Shown: positions 14,801 through 22,780, numbered from the stretch's first letter. The stretch: 64,000 bases of DNA from Stutzerimonas stutzeri KOS6 (GCF_000307775.2 NZ_KK020676.1:593254-657253), one strand, 5' to 3'. A program made the numbers and translations. Notes: a model not told the origin generated them from the sequence alone.

Positions 14801-15324
14801 CGTTCGGCGCGCAGTTGGCGCTCGCGCGCAATGAAGTCGTTGAGCAGGCGGCGCTGGTCCTCCTTCAGCTCGAGGCCGCGTTTGCTCTGCACGTCCTCGA
14901 CGATCGACAGCCCCTGGCCGCGCTGAGCAATCACCTGCTCGGCGAAGTTCAACCATTGCGCGTGCTGCATGGCAGTGCGCTCGACGCGTTCGAGCTGCTC
15001 GGGGTCGTCCGCCGAGTAATCGCGCATCAGTTGCAGCTGCTTCTCGAACAGCGGCAGCTCGCGCTGGTAAGGCTCAAGGAAACGCGCTTCGCCGGCAATC
15101 AGATAGCCCCGCATCGAGGACTCGATGTCGTTGAGCATCTTCTGCGCCTCGTGGGCGTAGGCAACGCCCTTCACCGACTGGTCGACCCAATGGCTGACGC
15201 TGATCAGGTAATAGACGATGGCGCTGAAGAAAAACGCGCTGAGGAAACCGAAACCCAGCGGCACCGCCACGTTGCGGTTGAGTATCCGCCTGAAGTTGTT
15301 CTGGTCGATGAAAGACTCGCTCAT
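11815..15324 (-). CDS. CHASE3-GAF hybrid histidine kinase with three receivers
   Basis: A 1169-residue membrane hybrid kinase. Helices at about 21-43 and 183-204 flank a periplasmic helical region resembling CHASE3 (MLNDIESSMRGYLIAGE). A GAF-like domain (about 240-390), a long Glu/Gln-rich coiled coil (390-490), HisKA with His501 (LANMSHELRTPLNSS) and an HATPase domain with N and G boxes follow. Three receivers end the protein: ILVIEDEP with AILLDMRLPD, ILLVEDDA with MIIDLKLPD, and ILVVDDDV with LVLMDIMMPEMDG. ATG 15324 was chosen because CHASE3 proteins start just before helix 1 and AAGGAAACC precedes it. It is first in the operon with cheR, cheB and a receiver-kinase; the stimulus is unknown. 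Confidence 0.9.
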   Translation of the reverse strand: MSESFIDQNNFRRILNRNVAVPLGFGFLSAFFFSAIVYYLISVSHWVDQSVKGVAYAHEAQKMLNDIESSMRGYLIAGEARFLEPYQRELPLFEKQLQLMRDYSADDPEQLERVERTAMQHAQWLNFAEQVIAQRGQGLSIVEDVQSKRGLELKEDQRRLLNDFIARERQLRAERTETSEVITTVLIGGFLLFSLVVSGLLVYLGRRDLTYLSQTYSESLRKQQVHAEALEQQAWYRTGQSQLSDAIIGEQALSALGQAVLTFLARYIDAAVGALYVMQDGKLQRVAEYAYDPEHIQSGRSLDVGSGLVGQAALERRVMALEDLPANYLKVSSALGDTTPRSVLIVPVEDSGLLNGVIELGFLRPLREQDSELLRRIVPSIGSAIEAARYRQRLQRVLAETQQLNEELQVQQEELRAANEELEEQSNALRESQAHLEEQQAELEQTNEQLAEQTNTLARQRDEMDEKNQRLNEAQLMLEQRADELQRASRYKSEFLANMSHELRTPLNSSLILAKLLADNPEDNLSDDQVQFARSIYSAGNDLLNLINDILDISKVEAGKLEVHAEVTVLSRLVGGMKSLFLPQAMERSLQFSVELADDLPASLFTDCQRLEQILKNLLANAFKFTEKGSVILHVERRGEDQLAFAVRDTGIGIAHEQQQAIFEAFRQADGTTNRRYGGTGLGLSISRELARLLGGRIEVQSTPGAGSTFTLVLPENYTAVQTVTPVAAQPVAAAPAAAVMPAITAERSTERDLLHRAAAPVPRWPDDRDNLPFKERCILVIEDEPQFARILHDLAHELQYSCLLAQNADDGFDTAAQYKPDAILLDMRLPDHSGLTVLERLKENPATRHIPVHVVSVEDRREAALQMGAVGYAMKPASRDELKEVFGRLEAKLAQKVKRILLVEDDARQRESVSRLIEDVDVEITAVEFGEQALELLRDTVFDCMIIDLKLPDMDGSELLERMAKEDICSFPPVIVYTGRNLTRDEEAALLKYSRSIIIKGARSPERLLDEVTLFLHKVESDMPPERQKMLKSARSREKAFEGRKILVVDDDVRNVFALTSALEQKGALVEIARNGLEAIDKLQHDVDIDLVLMDIMMPEMDGFTAIQEIRRESRFAKLPIIAVTAKAMRDDQERCLRAGANDYLAKPIDLDRLFSLIRVWLPKVELL

Positions 15325-15494
15325 CTGGTTTCCTTTCCGTGACCCGAGGCGGGTCGAACGCAAGCTGAGTTGCACAAGCCAGGCATCGCTAGCGGCGGAT
15401 CGCACTCGGTTGCCAGCGTTTTCTTGAGTGTTTCGCGCGCAATAGGTTCCGTAGCGCCAAGCCGGCGACTCTACACGGCCAGGGGAGGGAGTTC

Positions 15495-15521
15495 AAAACG
15501 CGGTCCGGTCTAACCGGACCG
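15495..15521 (-). terminator. Terminator after the Pmp3-family gene
   Basis: GGTCCGGT and ACCGGACC form a perfect 8-bp stem around CTA, just past the stop codon on the minus strand. On that strand it is followed by CGTTTT. Confidence 0.7.
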
Positions 15522-15528
15522 GCGGCTG

Positions 15529-15687
15529 TCAGCGGCGGGCGATGATCCACACTGCATGGATGATGCCGGGAATGTAACCCAGCAGGGTCAGCAGGATGTT
15601 CAGCCAGAACGCGCCAGCGAAGCCTACCTGGAGGAATACGCCCAGCGGCGGCAGCAGAATCGCACAGATGATGCGGATGAGGTCCAT
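15529..15687 (-). CDS. Pmp3/YqaE family small membrane peptide
   Basis: A 52-residue, very hydrophobic peptide beginning MDLIRIICAILLPPLGVFLQ and ending IIHAVWIIARR, with two predicted membrane helices (about 4-24 and 28-48). It fits the Pmp3/YqaE proteolipid family, whose members affect membrane potential and salt or stress tolerance. Of two consecutive ATG codons (15690 and 15687), the second has the better spacing to GGAG, and the resulting length is usual for the family. A hairpin terminator follows directly. Function in bacteria is poorly defined. Confidence 0.85.
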   Translation of the reverse strand: MDLIRIICAILLPPLGVFLQVGFAGAFWLNILLTLLGYIPGIIHAVWIIARR

Positions 15688-15690
15688 CAT

Positions 15691-16121
15691 GGTCTCCGTC
15701 AGGTCGGGGTTGCCATATTAGGCTTACCTGAATCGACCCGATCAGTACAGACCGGTTCCTTCATGTGACCGGGGAATGGCATCCGCCGCCGGAGGCAGCG
15801 GACAGGAATCCGAAGGCGACAGGATCAGTCGCCAGGGGCATCCGACGGATGCACGGAGGAAAGGACGCAGCCGCACCATGTCGGTGACCCGCTGCGTCGT
15901 GCCGCTTCGCCTTTTGAGCCAAGGGGCGGCGCCAGGCTGATCGCTTAGCCTGCTAACCATCGCAGACGAAGCGCCCGACCACCATTGGCCATTGGTCGAA
16001 AGCCCAGCGGGGCACTCGGGCAAATGCCGGCAGGTCGCAGGAACTCGTCACGACTGCAACGGGTCGTCTTAGCAGGGCAGAGCTGCGTACTGATGCCGGC
16101 TTGCCAACTGGGGGATTGCTC
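15691..16121. other. Intergenic region without a supported gene
   Basis: This 431-base stretch separates the divergent Pmp3 and SDR genes and should hold their promoters. Open frames exist on both strands, but none has a convincing ribosome site, start or recognisable product. GGGGGA at 16110-16115 is the ribosome site of the SDR gene. Confidence 0.5.
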
Positions 16122-17114
16122 ATGCCTGAACCGATCGTGGTGATCTGCGGTGCGACCGCCGGGGTCGGCCGTGCGACGGCCGTGGCCTTCGCCAAGGCCG
16201 GCTACCACGTCGCGCTGATCGCCCGAGGCGAACAGGGCCTGCGCGATACCCGGGTACAAATCGCGGCGCTGGGCGTGAACGTCCTGGCGATTTCCGCCGA
16301 CGTCGCCGATGCCGAGGCGCTGGATGCAGCGGCCACACGCATCGAGTCGGAGCTGGGGCCCATCGATGTCTGGGTGAATGCCGCGATGGCCACGGTGTTC
16401 GGTCCTGTCGTCACACTCAGCGCCGACGAGCTGCGCCGCGTCACCGAGGTGACCTACCTCGGCAGTGTGCACGGCACTCTCACGGCCCTGCGCTGCATGC
16501 GGCCGCGCGACCACGGCACCATCGTCCAGGTCGGCTCGGCGCTGGCCTATCGCGCGATTCCGCTGCAGTCGGCCTATTGCGGTGCCAAGTTCGCCATCCG
16601 CGGCTTCATCGACTCGTTGCGCTGCGAGCTCATTCATGAACGCAGTGCCATCCGCCTGACCATGGTCCAGTTGCCGGCGCACAACACGCCGCAATTCGAC
16701 TGGGCACGCAACAAGATGAGCTGGCGCGCGCAGCCGGTCCCGCCGATTCACACCGCCGAAGTGGCAGCCCGAGCCATCCTCCGCGCGGCCCGGCAAGCAC
16801 CGCGGGAGCTCTGGCTGGGGACCGCCAGTTTCAAGGCGATCCTCGGCACGCTGCTGATGCCCGGCCTGCTCGATCGCCTGCTCGCCCGCCAGGCCTGGGA
16901 CGGCCAACTGACCGCCGAACGCGCCCCGGAGGAACGAGCGGACAACCTGTTCGAGCCTGTCGAGGGAATGCATCGGACCGATGGCCGTTTCGCCGGCCAG
17001 GCCAGGCCGCATGCAGTCGCCCTCAGTGCGGCGACAGCCAGCGGGCTGGCGGTCGCTACCGGCGCACTGCTGGCATTCGGCGTGGGCCTGGTGCTGGGGC
17101 GACGACGACGTTGA
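16122..17114 (+). CDS. SDR family oxidoreductase with C-terminal membrane tail
   Basis: A 330-residue short-chain dehydrogenase. The N-terminal nucleotide site is CGATAGVGRATAVAFAKAG (variant TGxxxGxG), the structural motif is NAAMATVFG, and the catalytic pair is in QSAYCGAKFAIRGF (Tyr and Lys of YxxxK). After the catalytic core there is an extra tail of about 120 residues ending in a Gly/Ala-rich hydrophobic stretch and GRRRR, which looks like a C-terminal membrane anchor. The start is ATG 16122, six bases after GGGGGA; an upstream in-frame TTG is less likely. The substrate cannot be predicted. It converges on a small membrane-protein gene. Confidence 0.85.
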   Translation: MPEPIVVICGATAGVGRATAVAFAKAGYHVALIARGEQGLRDTRVQIAALGVNVLAISADVADAEALDAAATRIESELGPIDVWVNAAMATVFGPVVTLSADELRRVTEVTYLGSVHGTLTALRCMRPRDHGTIVQVGSALAYRAIPLQSAYCGAKFAIRGFIDSLRCELIHERSAIRLTMVQLPAHNTPQFDWARNKMSWRAQPVPPIHTAEVAARAILRAARQAPRELWLGTASFKAILGTLLMPGLLDRLLARQAWDGQLTAERAPEERADNLFEPVEGMHRTDGRFAGQARPHAVALSAATASGLAVATGALLAFGVGLVLGRRRR

Positions 17115-17123
17115 CGCAATCCT

Positions 17124-17312
17124 TCACGAGCGCGGCCCGCGCTTGCGGCGGATGTTGATCCACGACAGCAGCGCCAGCGCCAGCATCGCACCGGCCATGT
17201 TGAAATTGCCAATGGCGGCATAGCCCAATGCCGCCAGCGTGCAGGCGCCCAGGCCCGTCCAGCGAACGGCGCTCAGCATGCGCTCTACAGCCTTGCTACG
17301 CGGCGCAGCCAT
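17124..17312 (-). CDS. Small two-helix membrane protein, unknown function
   Basis: A 62-residue product: a basic N-terminus (MAAPRSKAVERML), two hydrophobic segments (about 18-33 and 36-52) and a basic tail (INIRRKRGPRS). I do not recognise a family. ATG 17312 overlaps the stop of an upstream 17-codon frame as TGATG, and has no good Shine-Dalgarno of its own, so it may be translated by reinitiation. Longer in-frame starts (17351, 17384) lack ribosome sites. It converges with the SDR gene, with 9 bases between their stops. Confidence 0.55.
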   Translation of the reverse strand: MAAPRSKAVERMLSAVRWTGLGACTLAALGYAAIGNFNMAGAMLALALLSWINIRRKRGPRS

Positions 17313-17365
17313 CAGCGTCGTACCTGGCCCGACGCCTGGTCGAGCCAACATCGGAAAATGCTCAT
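17312..17365 (-). CDS. Possible 17-residue leader peptide
   Basis: ATG 17365 has a good ribosome site (AGGAGCGTTCA) and opens a frame MSIFRCWLDQASGQVRR that stops exactly at the start of the next gene (TGATG). The strong site on the short frame and weak site on the gene suggest translational coupling. An alternative is that the short frame was once joined to the next gene and a frameshift separated them. Coding is unproven. Confidence 0.3.
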   Translation of the reverse strand: MSIFRCWLDQASGQVRR

Positions 17366-17607
17366 TGAACGCTCCTCTTGCCATGGCGGCACACAGGTCA
17401 CCGACATGCTGTTCTGATGCAGCTGGCACACCCGGGTTCAACCGGCGGAACGCGAGGGGCAGGCCAGGGTCACTCATGCAAGGGCATCTGCAGTCGCGGA
17501 AAAACCGGATGCCCCGGGCAACATCGCCGACGGCTAGAGTGTCATCATCACCGCCCCGCTGCCATCGATCTGCTGCAGGACAACAGGATCTCGACAGGAA
17601 ATCCCGA

Positions 17608-18120
17608 GTGAAAATATCTCCCACGCATCATCTGCAATCCCAGCCGCTGCGCCTGCTGCTGATCGCCCTGCTTGCCTCGCTGCTCGGCGCCTGCGCCGCC
17701 CTGTCGCCGCGCGACCCAGTCAATGTCCAGGTCGCCGGCATCCAGCCGCTGCAGGGCGAGGGGCTCGAAATCCGCTTCATGGTCAGGCTGCGCCTGCAGA
17801 ACCCCAACGAGGGTGCCATCGACTACAGCGGCGTCGCGCTGGACCTGGAGGTCAACGGCCGGCGCCTGGCCAGTGGCGTCAGCGATCAACGCGGTACGGT
17901 AGCGCGCTTCGGTGAAACGGTGCTCAACGTGCCGGTGACCATCTCGGCCTTCTCCGCGGCGCGTCAGGCGCTGGGACTGACCGAGCAGGCCGACCTCGGC
18001 GAAGTGCCCTACGTCTTGCGCGGCAAGCTCGCCGGCGGCCTGTTCGGCACCCAGCGCTTCGTCGACAAGGGCACCCTCGACCTGTCTCCGCTGACGGCGA
18101 ACCCCTATCGCCAGCGCTGA
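17608..18120 (+). CDS. LEA type 2 (LEA14) family lipoprotein
   Basis: A 170-residue predicted lipoprotein. The N-terminus has a hydrophobic h-region and a lipobox LLGAC (Cys at about residue 30). The body VQVAGIQPLQGEGLEIRF, LRLQNPNEGAIDYSGVALDL and VPVTISAF fits the LEA_2/WHy beta-sandwich fold, associated with desiccation and osmotic stress. I chose GTG 17608 because AGGA precedes it by nine bases and the signal sequence starts there; upstream in-frame sequence looks non-coding. It stands alone, with about 240 bases upstream that could hold a promoter. Confidence 0.82.
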   Translation: MKISPTHHLQSQPLRLLLIALLASLLGACAALSPRDPVNVQVAGIQPLQGEGLEIRFMVRLRLQNPNEGAIDYSGVALDLEVNGRRLASGVSDQRGTVARFGETVLNVPVTISAFSAARQALGLTEQADLGEVPYVLRGKLAGGLFGTQRFVDKGTLDLSPLTANPYRQR

Positions 18121-18315
18121 TGCACGGCATGCCGACTTGCTGTCGCCATTCGAGCCGGCGATCATTCGGCCCTTTGCGCGCAGGCACGCCTGTAGAGCGA
18201 GCCATGCTCGCGAACCGGCCCACTGCAAAACTTCGCGGGCATGGCCCGCTCGTGCGATAGAGCTTCGCGACGACGCGGCTTGCGGCGAAACGGCAAACCC
18301 TGACAAGAGAACCCC

Positions 18316-19245
18316 ATGTCCACGCCCCCCGCAGTTGCTCTCGCAGCGACGCCCTTTCCCCGCCATATCGCCGTGCTTCTGCTGCTCTGCCTCGGCTGCG
18401 CATTCGCCGGCAACCACATCGCGGCACGGATAGCCTTCGACGACGGCGCCGGCGTGCTGCTGGCGATCCTGCTGCGCTCCGGCGGCACCCTGCTGGCGCT
18501 CGCTGCCCTGGTGGCCTGGCAAGGCGAACGTATTCGCCTGGGCGCTGCCACCTGGCGCTGGCAACTGCTGCTCGGCCTGCTGATCGCAACGCAAAGCCTG
18601 TGCCTGTATTCGGCCGTGGCTCGCATACCCGTGGCCATCGCATTGCTGGTGGCGAACCTGTTTCCGATCCTGCTGGCCCTGCTGACCTGGGCACTGGGCG
18701 GGCCCAGACCGACGGCGCGCACTGCAGCACTGATGGGGGTGATCCTCGTCGGTCTGGGGCTGGTGCTGGACGTGCCGGCCTGGCTGACCAGCGACCGGAG
18801 CGGCGGCCCGCAGTGGGTACTCGGCGTGACGCTGGCATTCTGCGCCGCCACGGCCTTCGCCAGCGCACTCTGGGTCACCGATCACAAGCTGTCGACGGTA
18901 CGCGGCTCGGTGCGCAGCATGCTGACCATGCTGGTCGTGTTCGCCAGCGCCAATCTCGCCGGCTTCGGCGGGGTGCTGCCCGGCGGGCTCGACCTGCCGG
19001 GCAGCAGCACCGGCTGGCTGGCGCTGGCGACACTGGTGGTGCTCTACGGCAGCGGTTTCATCACGCTGTTCGTCTCGGTGCCGCGGCTGGACATGCCGCG
19101 CAACGCGCCGGTGATGAACGTCGAGCCACTCGCCAGCCTGCTGCTGGGCTGGCTGGTGCTCGACCAGATGCTCAATCCGGGACAGATCGTTGGCGGCCTG
19201 ATCGTCGTCGCCGGCATCGTCCTGCTGACCTACCGCCGCCAGTGA
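18316..19245 (+). CDS. DMT superfamily transporter (EamA domains)
   Basis: A 309-residue inner-membrane protein with about ten hydrophobic helices in two EamA repeats (about 20-155 and 170-305). Typical segments include VARIPVAIALLVANLFPILLA in the first repeat and NAPVMNVEPLASLLLGWLVL in the second. Members export amino acids or other metabolites; the substrate is not predictable. ATG 18316 gives a first helix at the usual distance; the ribosome site is weak (AAGAG). The 195-base upstream gap holds an imperfect palindrome around GCGGGCATGGCCCGC but no gene. Confidence 0.87.
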   Translation: MSTPPAVALAATPFPRHIAVLLLLCLGCAFAGNHIAARIAFDDGAGVLLAILLRSGGTLLALAALVAWQGERIRLGAATWRWQLLLGLLIATQSLCLYSAVARIPVAIALLVANLFPILLALLTWALGGPRPTARTAALMGVILVGLGLVLDVPAWLTSDRSGGPQWVLGVTLAFCAATAFASALWVTDHKLSTVRGSVRSMLTMLVVFASANLAGFGGVLPGGLDLPGSSTGWLALATLVVLYGSGFITLFVSVPRLDMPRNAPVMNVEPLASLLLGWLVLDQMLNPGQIVGGLIVVAGIVLLTYRRQ

Positions 19246-19282
19246 ACGGCCGCAACGACGCCCTCGACCGGTAGCCCGGCCG

Positions 19283-20923
19283 TCACGGCTCGACTCCCGC
19301 CTTGCGCTGGAGATCGTCCGCCCACGGCGCTCGACAGTGACCGGCACGGCAGCGATTGGCCTGATGGCCGGGGTCTTCCTGCATCAGTTTGCGGGTGACG
19401 CCGTTGGTCCAGCCGAAGCCATCCTGCAGCGGATATTCGCCGCCACCGGCATGCTCGGTACAGGGCCGCAGCACATATTTCTCCACCAGTTTGCTCTCGC
19501 GTTCGAACAGGTGGCCGACGATGCTCAGCCAGCGCGCCTCGATGTCCAGCGCCAGCTCGTCGTGGCCGTAGTGCTGCAAGCCGCGAATGGCGATCCATTG
19601 CAGCGGTGCCCAGCCATTGGGCTGGTCCCACTGTTCACCGCTGCCACTGATCTCGGTGGTCGACAACCCGCCCGGCGCCAGCAGCCGCCTGTGCACCACC
19701 GCGGCAACCGCATCCGCCTGCGCGGCGCTGGCCATCTGCACGAACAGCGGTGCCAATGTGGCGGCAGTAAGGTTGTCGCGCTGCCGGCCACGTTGCCAGT
19801 CGTAGTCGAAATAGGCGCCGGCACGCGGGTTCCACAGATAACGGTCGATGGCTGCCAGGCGGACCTGTGCGCGACGGGCGAACTCGCTGGCACAGGCCTG
19901 CCGGCCCTTCACCGCCGACAGCTCGCCGATCTGCCGCTCGAGCCGATAGAGCAGCGCGTTGAGGTCTATCGGCAGGATGCCGGTGGTGCGGATGGTGGCC
20001 AGCCGATGGGCATCGTCCAGCCAGCGCGAGCTGAAGTCCCAACCCGATTCGGCACCGGCACGCAGGTCGCGATAAACCTCGTGGTGTGGCCGACCGCTGG
20101 CACGTGCGGTCTCGACGTCCTCGCGATACGACTCCTCGCGCGGCGTGTCGCGCTCATCCCAGTAGCGATTGAGCACCACGCCATCGGCCAGGCAGACGCA
20201 GCGCCGATGCGCCTCGCCCGGACGCAGCGCCTCGGCACCCTCCATCCAGAAGGCGTATTCCTTGTGCAGTTGCGGCAGGTAATCACTGGCCCGGTGCACG
20301 CCGTTCTCCTCGAACAGCTCGGTCATCAGGGCAAATACCGGCGGCTGCGAGCGACCCAGGTAGTAGGTGCGGTTGCCATTGGGCACGTGGCCGTAGGTAT
20401 CGATCAGGTAGGCGAAGTTGTCCGCCATCGAGCGCAGCAGATCGCAATGTCCGCTCTCGTCCAGGCCCAGCATGGTGAAGTAGGAGTCCCAGTAGTACAG
20501 CTCGGTGAAACGCCCGCCCGGCACCACGTAGTCGTAAGGCAACGGCAGCAGCGAGGAATATTCGGGGTGGTCCTGCGGATGCCGGGTCAGGACCGGCCAG
20601 AGCCGGTCGATGTGCTCGGCCAGGCTGTCGTCGGGATTGGCGACGAATTCCTTGGCCGGCACCTCATAGCGGCGGAAATGCTCGTGCACGAAGGCGCTGA
20701 GATCGAAGCCGGGCTGGTCGCAGCGGGCACGGTAGTCGTCGAGGATCGCTTCGGGATGCCGGCGCGGCTCGCAATCGACGAAGGTCTTGCTGTCGGCAAA
20801 GACCCGCTGCATCTGCACCGCGACGAACAGCTCCTGATAGCGTTCGGCGGGGCTGAGCGTGTCGGCCAGCGAGATGGCGCGGGCATCGTGGTCGAACGGC
20901 TGGTACGGCGGGATATCGGTCAT
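19283..20923 (-). CDS. treF: Trehalase, GH37 family (cytoplasmic TreF type)
   Basis: A 546-residue glycoside hydrolase that splits trehalose into two glucose molecules. Both family signatures are present: VPGGRFTELYYWDSYFTM (about 134-151) and GEQWDQPNGWAPLQW (about 430-450), with ADNFAYLIDTYGHVPNGNR and GGGEYPLQDGFGWTNGV as further (alpha/alpha)6-barrel segments. There is no signal peptide, and the length is like E. coli TreF (549), so cytoplasmic action is likely. ATG 20923 overlaps the stop of the upstream SDR as ATGA, which implies coupled translation. The pair suggests trehalose breakdown followed by glucose oxidation. The gene converges on the EamA transporter. Confidence 0.92.
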   Translation of the reverse strand: MTDIPPYQPFDHDARAISLADTLSPAERYQELFVAVQMQRVFADSKTFVDCEPRRHPEAILDDYRARCDQPGFDLSAFVHEHFRRYEVPAKEFVANPDDSLAEHIDRLWPVLTRHPQDHPEYSSLLPLPYDYVVPGGRFTELYYWDSYFTMLGLDESGHCDLLRSMADNFAYLIDTYGHVPNGNRTYYLGRSQPPVFALMTELFEENGVHRASDYLPQLHKEYAFWMEGAEALRPGEAHRRCVCLADGVVLNRYWDERDTPREESYREDVETARASGRPHHEVYRDLRAGAESGWDFSSRWLDDAHRLATIRTTGILPIDLNALLYRLERQIGELSAVKGRQACASEFARRAQVRLAAIDRYLWNPRAGAYFDYDWQRGRQRDNLTAATLAPLFVQMASAAQADAVAAVVHRRLLAPGGLSTTEISGSGEQWDQPNGWAPLQWIAIRGLQHYGHDELALDIEARWLSIVGHLFERESKLVEKYVLRPCTEHAGGGEYPLQDGFGWTNGVTRKLMQEDPGHQANRCRAGHCRAPWADDLQRKAGVEP

Positions 20924-21687
20924 TGCTCGCTATAATTCCATAGCAGGCCGCCATCGACCACCAGTGTGGTCCCGGTGATGTACTCGGCATCCGCAGAAGC
21001 CAGAAAGGCGACGACGCCAGCGATGTCGTGTGGCCGGCCGAGGCGCCCGGCCGGGATGTTCTGCAGCAGGCTGGCAAGCTTGTCCGGCTGATTCATCAGT
21101 TCACGGTTGATTGGCGTCTCCACCGCGCCCGGGGCCACGTTGTTCACCGTGATACCCAGTGGGGCGAGTTCGATGGCGATATTGCGCATCAGCATCTTCA
21201 GGCCGCCCTTGCTCGCGCAGTAGGCGGTGAAGTTGGGGTGCGGCAATTCCTCGTGCACCGAGCTGTTGTTGATGATGCGACCGCCGCGGCCCTGCTCGCG
21301 CAGATACCGGGCAAACGCCTGGGCGAGGAAGAACGGTCCGCGCAGGTTGACATCGAGTACCTGGTCATATTCGTCTTCCTCGGCATCGAGAAATGCGGCG
21401 TGCTTCTGCACCCCGGCATTGTTGACCAGAATGTCCAGTCGCCCCATCTGCTCGATGCTCTCGCGCACCAGTCGTTGGCACTGCTCGACCTCGCTGACAT
21501 CGGCCGCGATGAAGCAGGTGCGCCGCCCGAGGGCGCGCACCTGCTCCAGGCTCTGGCGAGCCTGTTCGTCCTCTTCGCGACCGTTGATGACGATGTCGGC
21601 ACCCTCCTCGGCCAGGCGCACGGCGATCCCGCGACCGATACCGTGGGTACTGCCGGTGACCAGAGCCACCTGATTCTGCAAGCGCAT
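20920..21687 (-). CDS. SDR oxidoreductase, glucose 1-dehydrogenase type
   Basis: A 255-residue classical short-chain dehydrogenase. It has the Rossmann motif TGSTHGIGRG (about 11-20), NNAG (about 89-92), catalytic Ser in NNSSVHEE and the YxxxK pair in TAYCASKGG, followed by NNVAPGAVETPIN and the terminal DGGLLWNY. Overall it resembles bacterial glucose 1-dehydrogenases. That assignment is strengthened because its stop overlaps the treF start: glucose released from trehalose could be oxidised to gluconolactone. Related sugar or steroid dehydrogenases look similar, so the substrate is an inference. ATG 21687 has an AGGT-type ribosome site just upstream. Confidence 0.8.
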   Translation of the reverse strand: MRLQNQVALVTGSTHGIGRGIAVRLAEEGADIVINGREEDEQARQSLEQVRALGRRTCFIAADVSEVEQCQRLVRESIEQMGRLDILVNNAGVQKHAAFLDAEEDEYDQVLDVNLRGPFFLAQAFARYLREQGRGGRIINNSSVHEELPHPNFTAYCASKGGLKMLMRNIAIELAPLGITVNNVAPGAVETPINRELMNQPDKLASLLQNIPAGRLGRPHDIAGVVAFLASADAEYITGTTLVVDGGLLWNYSEQ

Positions 21688-21886
21688 TGCTTACCTCCGC
21701 ATGCACGTCGCCGGAGCGCGACGCCGTCTCGATTGGCGATGCAGATCAGACGAGGGGCGCCGTCACGCGTTCCCTGCCGAGGGTAGCGGGTCGCATGGTG
21801 TTCCGACGTTGTTAGCTCGCTAATCTTTCTCTCCTGCGGACAAAAGCGCAAAATGACCGGCTCTCCGCTACCCGTCGAAGGACGCC

Positions 21887-22777
21887 ATGGCTACCGCCGA
21901 TCTGCGCAAGGGTTATCTGCTGGGGCTGGCCACTTTCAGCATCTGGGGCATGTTCCCCCTCTACTTCAAGGCACTCGAACAGTACGGCGCGCTCGAGATC
22001 GTTACCCAGCGGGTGATCTGGTCGGCGGTGTTCGGCTCGCTGGTGCTGCTGGTCTGGCGCCACCCGGGCTGGTGGCGCGAATTGCTGGCGCATCCACGGC
22101 GCCTCGGCGTACTCGGCATCTCCAGCGTGCTGATCGCCGCCAACTGGCTGATCTACGTCTGGGCGGTGAACCACGACAGGATGGTCGAGGCCAGCCTGGG
22201 CTATTACATCAACCCGCTGGTCAACGTGCTGCTCGGCATGATCGTGCTGCGCGAGCGGCTGCGCCCGCTGCAATGGCTGGCCGTGGCGATGGCCACCGTC
22301 GGCGTCAGCCTGCAGTTGCTCATGCTTGGCGAATTCCCGTGGATTTCCATGGTGCTGGCACTGAGCTTTGGCAGCTACGGCCTGCTGCGCAAGCTGGCAC
22401 CGGTCGCCGCGCTGCCCGGACTGGTGGTGGAAACCTGGCTACTGTTGCCGGTAGCACTGGCCTGGCTGTTCTGGTTCAGCAGCGGCACGAGCACCGAGCC
22501 GGCCTTCTGGACCAGCAGCGACGCGCTCTTGCTGATGGCCGCCGGGCCGGTGACGCTGATCCCGTTGCTCGGCTTCAACGCCGCCGCGCGCCACCTGCCG
22601 TATTCGACCCTCGGCTTCCTGCAGTACCTGACCCCGACGCTGCTGCTGGTCCTCGCCGTGCTGGTGTTCGGCGAGCCCTTCCCGGTGGACAGGCGACTGG
22701 CGTTCTTCTGCATCTGGGCGGGCCTTGCGGTGTACAGCCTGGACGCCTGGCGGGTGATGCGCAAAAGCGCCGGCTGA
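21887..22777 (+). CDS. rarD: EamA family transporter RarD
   Basis: A 296-residue inner-membrane protein with ten predicted helices, matching the RarD subgroup of EamA transporters. Landmarks are KGYLLGLATFSIWGMFPLYFK at the N-terminus, NWLIYVWAVNHDRMVEASLG, and GYYINPLVNVLLGM, which are near-invariant in RarD. The name comes from chloramphenicol-sensitivity annotation; the true substrate is unknown. ATG 21887 is preceded by GAAGGA. It is divergent from the SDR-treF pair and ends three bases before the convergent GcvR-like gene. Confidence 0.88.
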   Translation: MATADLRKGYLLGLATFSIWGMFPLYFKALEQYGALEIVTQRVIWSAVFGSLVLLVWRHPGWWRELLAHPRRLGVLGISSVLIAANWLIYVWAVNHDRMVEASLGYYINPLVNVLLGMIVLRERLRPLQWLAVAMATVGVSLQLLMLGEFPWISMVLALSFGSYGLLRKLAPVAALPGLVVETWLLLPVALAWLFWFSSGTSTEPAFWTSSDALLLMAAGPVTLIPLLGFNAAARHLPYSTLGFLQYLTPTLLLVLAVLVFGEPFPVDRRLAFFCIWAGLAVYSLDAWRVMRKSAG

Positions 22778-22780
22778 AGG

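Noticed and set aside
11764..15342. A 1192-codon open frame on the plus strand opposite the hybrid kinase
   Set aside because: It is the antisense shadow of a clear multi-domain kinase in very GC-rich DNA; its product is low-complexity and resembles no family.
15742..16023. A 93-codon minus-strand frame in the gap before the SDR gene
   Set aside because: No ribosome site, no recognisable product, and it reads as random GC-rich sequence.
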